Source: Flavobacteriaceae bacterium
GTDB lineage: Bacteria; Bacteroidota; Bacteroidia; Flavobacteriales; Flavobacteriaceae
DNA: 8,531 nt
Reading direction: 5' to 3'
NCBI GenBank assembly: GCA_023700885.1
Contig: JAMPYA010000087.1
Location: 1 to 8,531 of the forward strand
Position numbers and translations under genes: made by a program. The notes below the pieces were generated by a model. The model ran no database searches. It was not told the origin of the DNA and saw only the letters and a program-made list of their open reading frames with translations. The stretch's first letter is position 1. Every line of letters starts with the position of its first letter. Of this stretch, positions 5,091 to 8,531 are shown one piece after another.

Positions 5091-7616
5091 TTAAAAAGGA
5101 TAATTAATGCCGATGTTAAATACGGCATTCCTGAAATTATAATTAGAAAACCATTTATTATTTTCTAAGTAAGGTTCATAAGTTTTAAATCCGAGATCAA
5201 GTCGAAGTACTAAAAAACTAAAATCATATCGTAAACCAAATCCACTTCCTATGGCTAATTCTTTAACAGATTTTAATCCATTGAAGCTTGATTTTGTGGT
5301 GGTTAATGATGAGTTGGTAATATCCCAAATGTTCCCAATATCGGTAAATAAAGCACCTTTAAGATTATTTAAAATTTTAAATCGATATTCTAAACTGCTC
5401 ATAAATTTTAGATTTCCAACGTTGTATTCTAATCCACTTCTTTCAGTTCCTGGTCCTAATTCATAAACTTTCCAAGCACGCATATCATTGGGACCTCCTG
5501 CAAAATAATTTCTGCTAAAAGGAATTTGATTAGAATTGCCATAAGGAATTGCGATTCCAAATCTAGTTCTAAAAGCTAAGATGTTTTCTGAAGTTAAATC
5601 CCAGAATTTTTTATATTCTATATCCGTTCTAAAATATTGAGCAATAGGAATCCCTAATAACTCTTTTGAGGAAGCACCCTCTTTTTGAGTCGCAATTAAA
5701 TTGGTAAAATTGCCAGCACCAGCAATTCTGATTTTGAAATAAGAAAAATCATGATCGCTGTAACTTTCACTATTATTGTAGGTATAAGAATATGCTATTA
5801 AGGGGATTAGGACATTTTCAGTTATAATATCATATCTCTTTTTAATATTTCTTGCAATCTGATATTCAACTGGATTGGAAATTTGAAAGGTTTCATTAAT
5901 GTTATCGTTATAAAATGAAATGGCATTTACAGTTGAGATAGTTTGATTGAAATAATCTTGAGCAATTGTTGAAAGTTTTAAAAACTCTGAAGCATATATA
6001 TCAAAATAAGATGACACATTTAAGTTTCTGATATATTGAGCATCAAGTAATTCTAAACTGTGTTTTTTTTGTGGAGTCGATTCCCATGAGTAATCTATGA
6101 TTCCGGTAAATTTTTGAATATCCAATCCGATATTTTTTTGCCAACTTGTTCCTACTATAATTTCAGTTTTGGGATACATGTGTTTAGGAATTATAGAAGT
6201 TGTTTTAAAGGGGAATAGAAATTTTGGTATTTTAATAGATGCATCGATACCAGCTTCCCAAGCATTAAAAAAGTTTGAATTATTACTAGCATCTCTAGAA
6301 GTATTTAAAAAAGATCCTTGCAATGATAATTTAAAAATTTCTGCTCCTCTAAAGGTATTTCTATTTAATAAACTTATTTTGCTAGAGATACCTAACTGTC
6401 TAATATTAGAATGGGTAACTTCTGTATTTAATCCTAAGGAATATTTTTTTAACGGACTTAAATAAATAGTTGCGTCTAACGTATTATTTTCATTTTCAGT
6501 ATACTTAACATCAACAAGTCTAAAATTTTGGGTAGTTCTTAAATAATTTCTTGTTAAATCTCTATTGATGTCACTGTACAAATCAGTAGATTCAATAAAA
6601 ATTGAATTGGCTAAAAATTTAGGAGAGAAATTAATTTTATCTACTGCATAAATCTGAATTCCTTTATAAATTATGCTATCTTGATACTTTTTTTCTTTAT
6701 TTATATAGCTGAAATCAGTAAAAATAGAAACTTTATTAATTTTATATGGAACATAAGTTCTAGCGTAAATACTGTCATTTTTTTCAATTATTTGATCCTC
6801 AATTTGAACTAATACATTTGTTTTGTAATTAGTATTTGTTGAATCTAATTCATAAAAACCTATAGAGTTTTCAGAGAAATGAAAAATTCCAGAATTACGA
6901 AATTGCTTTGTTAATCGTTTAGATTCTTCTCTAAAATTATAATCTCGATATCTTTCATTTGATTTTAAAAATGAATGTTGTTTTTCAGTTTGATATAAAG
7001 AATCTAAAATTTGAGATTTAATATCAATAAAAATACTATCAATTAAAAAAGGATTATTTTTAGTTACATTATAGGCAACTTTAGCTTTCTGATTCTTATT
7101 AAAAGAATAATTTATGGATACCTTATTTTTAAAGTAACCCTCATTTATATAATGAAGCCCAAGTTTTTTTGCAGTTAATTGAGATTTAAGTGAATCTAAA
7201 ACAACAGGTTCTTCACCACTTTTTATAAACCAATTATGAAGTCCTTTATAAGAATTACCAATTCTAACCACTTGCTTTTCTGAAAAAACTTTAGAAATGA
7301 AACGGTGTGTATTCGGGTTTTTTCTTAACCAATTTATATAAGTTGAATCGCTTAGTTTGTTGCCAGAATTATGTAAATATAGAGGCAATGGAACACCTAA
7401 AACCAGTTGATTAGGTCTTTGAACAATATAATCGGTTAGATTTTCATCAATACTTTTCTTGTCATTAACTGTAATGGTGTTTTTTTTGAGTAAAAATTTG
7501 TCTTTAGCAACATATTTTACAGAATTACAAGAGCTAATGCTAATAAAAATTAGCAAAGCTAAAATGAATAGTGATGAATTGTTGGTTTGCAACGATTTTG
7601 CTTTAAATTTGTTCAA
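5091..7616 (-). CDS. tamL: TamL: lipidated Omp85-family translocation and assembly module protein
   Basis: Outer-membrane Omp85 (BamA/TamA superfamily) protein of the Bacteroidota type, anchored by an N-terminal lipid; TamL is linked to outer-membrane protein assembly and envelope homeostasis, with TamB-like partners. From a TTG at 7616 the protein has 841 residues: basic MNKFKAK, hydrophobic LFILALLIFISI, then lipobox SISSC with C30. Residues about 30-390 form the periplasmic, POTRA-like part, and the rest is an aromatic, beta-rich barrel. GGPNDMRAWKVYELGPG (M712-W715) corresponds to the conserved VRGF/Y lid-loop motif of Omp85, here MRAW, and the chain ends in Tyr-Pro-Phe with the terminal Phe of outer-membrane barrels. 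There is no in-frame ATG before the lipobox. The frame is open to another TTG at 7640 (849 residues, overlapping the divergent gene by 10 bases), which follows a T-rich run. I prefer 7616 because it gives a normal signal peptide. tamB is not seen next to it. Confidence 0.9.
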   Translation of the reverse strand: MNKFKAKSLQTNNSSLFILALLIFISISSCNSVKYVAKDKFLLKKNTITVNDKKSIDENLTDYIVQRPNQLVLGVPLPLYLHNSGNKLSDSTYINWLRKNPNTHRFISKVFSEKQVVRIGNSYKGLHNWFIKSGEEPVVLDSLKSQLTAKKLGLHYINEGYFKNKVSINYSFNKNQKAKVAYNVTKNNPFLIDSIFIDIKSQILDSLYQTEKQHSFLKSNERYRDYNFREESKRLTKQFRNSGIFHFSENSIGFYELDSTNTNYKTNVLVQIEDQIIEKNDSIYARTYVPYKINKVSIFTDFSYINKEKKYQDSIIYKGIQIYAVDKINFSPKFLANSIFIESTDLYSDINRDLTRNYLRTTQNFRLVDVKYTENENNTLDATIYLSPLKKYSLGLNTEVTHSNIRQLGISSKISLLNRNTFRGAEIFKLSLQGSFLNTSRDASNNSNFFNAWEAGIDASIKIPKFLFPFKTTSIIPKHMYPKTEIIVGTSWQKNIGLDIQKFTGIIDYSWESTPQKKHSLELLDAQYIRNLNVSSYFDIYASEFLKLSTIAQDYFNQTISTVNAISFYNDNINETFQISNPVEYQIARNIKKRYDIITENVLIPLIAYSYTYNNSESYSDHDFSYFKIRIAGAGNFTNLIATQKEGASSKELLGIPIAQYFRTDIEYKKFWDLTSENILAFRTRFGIAIPYGNSNQIPFSRNYFAGGPNDMRAWKVYELGPGTERSGLEYNVGNLKFMSSLEYRFKILNNLKGALFTDIGNIWDITNSSLTTTKSSFNGLKSVKELAIGSGFGLRYDFSFLVLRLDLGFKTYEPYLENNKWFSNYNFRNAVFNIGINYPF
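7582..7611 (+). promoter_or_regulatory. Promoter for RNA methyltransferase, inside the tamL 5' end
   Basis: TTG (7582-7584), a 19-base spacer and TAAATTTG (7604-7611) are a near-ideal Bacteroidota promoter on the plus strand. The expected start near 7617 leaves only about 14 bases before the methyltransferase ATG at 7631. The element overlaps the region of tamL that encodes its signal peptide. Confidence 0.62.
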
Positions 7617-7630
7617 AAGTAACCATTTGT

Positions 7631-8356
7631 ATGTTATCAAAAAACAACATAAAGTTAATTAAAAGTTTAGAACATAAAAAATATAGAATTCAGCATCAAT
7701 TATTTGTTGTTGAAGGGCAAAAAAGTGTTTTAGAGTTTTTAAAATCTAATTTTCAACTCGAGAAAATTTTCACAATTAAAGATGATTTTAAGACTGATTT
7801 AGCCGATAAAATTGAAATTATTACTGAAGAGGAATTAAAAAAAATCAGTTTTGTAAAAACTCCTAACCAAGTTTTAGCAATATTTAAGATTCCATCAATA
7901 AAAAAAATAGAGGATCATAATTTAATTTTGGCACTCGATTCAATTAATGATCCCGGAAATTTGGGAACAATTATTCGATTGTGTGATTGGTTTGGAATTG
8001 AACAAATTATCTGTTCAAAAGATACTGTTGATTGTTATAATCCGAAAGTTGTACAATCAACCATGGGATCTTTAGCTAGAGTTCAGCTTTTTTATACTGA
8101 TTTAAATGAGTTTATTTCATCTTATAATGGACCTATTTATGGAACTTTTATAGAAGGAAAAAATATTTACAACATAGAACTTCCAAAAAAAGCTTTAGTT
8201 GTAATGGGCAATGAAGCCAACGGAATTAGTCCGGAAATTGAAAAATTAATCACTCAAAAAATTTCGATTCCTGCATTTGGAAAACATCAAGAAACAGAAA
8301 GTCTAAATGTGGCTACTGCTACAGCAATAATTTTAAGTGAGTTTAGAAGAAGATAA
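7631..8356 (+). CDS. TrmH/SpoU-family RNA 2'-O-ribose methyltransferase
   Basis: SPOUT-class enzyme expected to methylate a ribose 2'-OH in rRNA or tRNA using S-adenosylmethionine. The 241 residues begin with a SpoU substrate-binding (L30e-like) domain, including KKYRIQHQLFVVEGQKSV (about 16-33). The knotted catalytic domain carries all three motifs: motif 1 SINDPGNLGTIIR (104-116, with N110 and R116), motif 2 VVMGNEANGIS (190-200), and motif 3 IPAFGKHQETESLNVATATA (213-232), which forms the cofactor-binding knot. The domain order resembles RlmB and TrmH-like enzymes, but the exact nucleotide target cannot be read from sequence, so no symbol is given. The ATG at 7631 gives the usual short Lys-rich N-terminus. 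The gene is divergent from tamL, with 14 bases between the chosen starts. Its stop codon is 2 bases from the stop of the convergent porT-like gene, with no terminator between. Confidence 0.93.
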   Translation: MLSKNNIKLIKSLEHKKYRIQHQLFVVEGQKSVLEFLKSNFQLEKIFTIKDDFKTDLADKIEIITEEELKKISFVKTPNQVLAIFKIPSIKKIEDHNLILALDSINDPGNLGTIIRLCDWFGIEQIICSKDTVDCYNPKVVQSTMGSLARVQLFYTDLNEFISSYNGPIYGTFIEGKNIYNIELPKKALVVMGNEANGISPEIEKLITQKISIPAFGKHQETESLNVATATAIILSEFRRR

Positions 8357-8358
8357 AT

Positions 8359-8531
8359 TTACTCAAAAGCAAAGTTGATAAAAACTCCACGTGTTCCGAA
8401 AAAATCAACTGGACCAGTCCATTTACTATTAGGGTCGTTATCGTATTTCAATTCATTATTGATAGCAAAAACGCCTCTAATTGATGGTGAAAATTTGAAA
8501 TAGTACAGATAAAAATCAATACCAAATCCCA
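8359..8531 (-). CDS. porT: PorT-like outer-membrane beta-barrel protein, C-terminal fragment
   Basis: The minus strand encodes 56 residues before a TAA (8361-8359); the rest lies beyond the right edge. The fragment reads GFGIDFYLYYFKFSPSIRG, then FAINNEL, NDPNSKWTGPVD, and ends TRGVFINFAFE. Alternating aromatic and hydrophobic residues and the F-x-F-E end fit the final strands of an outer-membrane beta-barrel. The FKFSPSIRGVFAINNEL and final RGxFINFxFE patterns match my recollection of PorT/SprT, an outer-membrane protein required for the type IX secretion system of Bacteroidota. A generic small porin-like barrel protein is the alternative, because only the last quarter or so is visible. It converges on the RNA methyltransferase gene with a 2-base gap. 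Being next to tamL and the methyltransferase fits an envelope-related flavobacterial locus (inference). Confidence 0.68.
   Translation of the reverse strand, partial: GFGIDFYLYYFKFSPSIRGVFAINNELKYDNDPNSKWTGPVDFFGTRGVFINFAFE

Noticed and set aside
6169..6465. 98-codon open frame on the plus strand inside tamL, and similar short frames at 239-430, 1390-1611, 3195-3437, 5251-5466 and 7459-7662
   Set aside because: All lie mainly opposite well-supported genes, have no recognisable promoter or protein features, and read as low-complexity Leu/Phe-rich translations of antisense AT-rich DNA.
7614..7621. TACTTTTG on the minus strand as the -7 box of a tamL promoter
   Set aside because: It matches TAnnTTTG, but the nearest TTG elements give spacers of 16 or 23 bases. 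Transcription would begin downstream of both preferred tamL start codons, so it would need a still later start lacking the basic signal-peptide residues.
1..8531. CRISPR arrays, insertion sequences, integrase or phage genes, tRNAs, toxin-antitoxin or defence genes
   Set aside because: No spaced repeats, terminal inverted repeats, target duplications, tRNA-like cloverleaf or matching protein motifs were seen. The genes are conserved chromosomal genes of even base composition.

Overview
The window is a chromosomal housekeeping segment of a member of the Bacteroidota, almost certainly a flavobacterium (Flavobacteriaceae). The DNA is strongly AT-rich. Promoters that can be read follow the Bacteroidota pattern (TTG or TTTG, about 19-22 bases, then TAnnTTTG), Shine-Dalgarno sequences are absent, and the proteins have flavobacterial hallmarks: a lipidated Omp85 protein (TamL), an AccD without zinc-ribbon cysteines, a lipoprotein with an acidic surface-export motif, and a PorT-like C-terminus.

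Layout from left to right: the N-terminal 489 codons of pnp (minus, running off the left edge); rpsO (minus) with a strong hairpin terminator or attenuator before pnp; an intergenic region of about 260 bases holding the rpsO promoter and leader and a divergent promoter; an unrecognised lipoprotein gene (plus); a 30-base perfect palindrome acting as a shared terminator; then accD, fbaA and tamL, all minus and transcribed tamL to fbaA to accD; then, head-to-head with tamL, a TrmH/SpoU-family RNA methyltransferase gene (plus); and finally the 3' end of a PorT-like outer-membrane protein gene (minus), running off the right edge and meeting the methyltransferase tail-to-tail with 2 bases between them.

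Functionally the window mixes RNA metabolism (PNPase, S15, RNA methyltransferase), central metabolism (class II fructose-bisphosphate aldolase, acetyl-CoA carboxylase beta subunit) and envelope biogenesis (TamL, PorT-like protein, surface lipoprotein). fbaA has its own candidate promoter in the 56-base gap after tamL. No promoter is visible before accD, which is probably read from fbaA.

I found no mobile element, CRISPR array, tRNA, phage gene or defence system, and no gene-free stretch over 300 bases. I do not see a previously undescribed multi-gene system. The points most worth a second look are the cysteine-free AccD, the duplicated Cys motif in the lipoprotein, the non-ATG start of tamL with the opposing promoter inside it, and the repeat-bearing rpsO leader.
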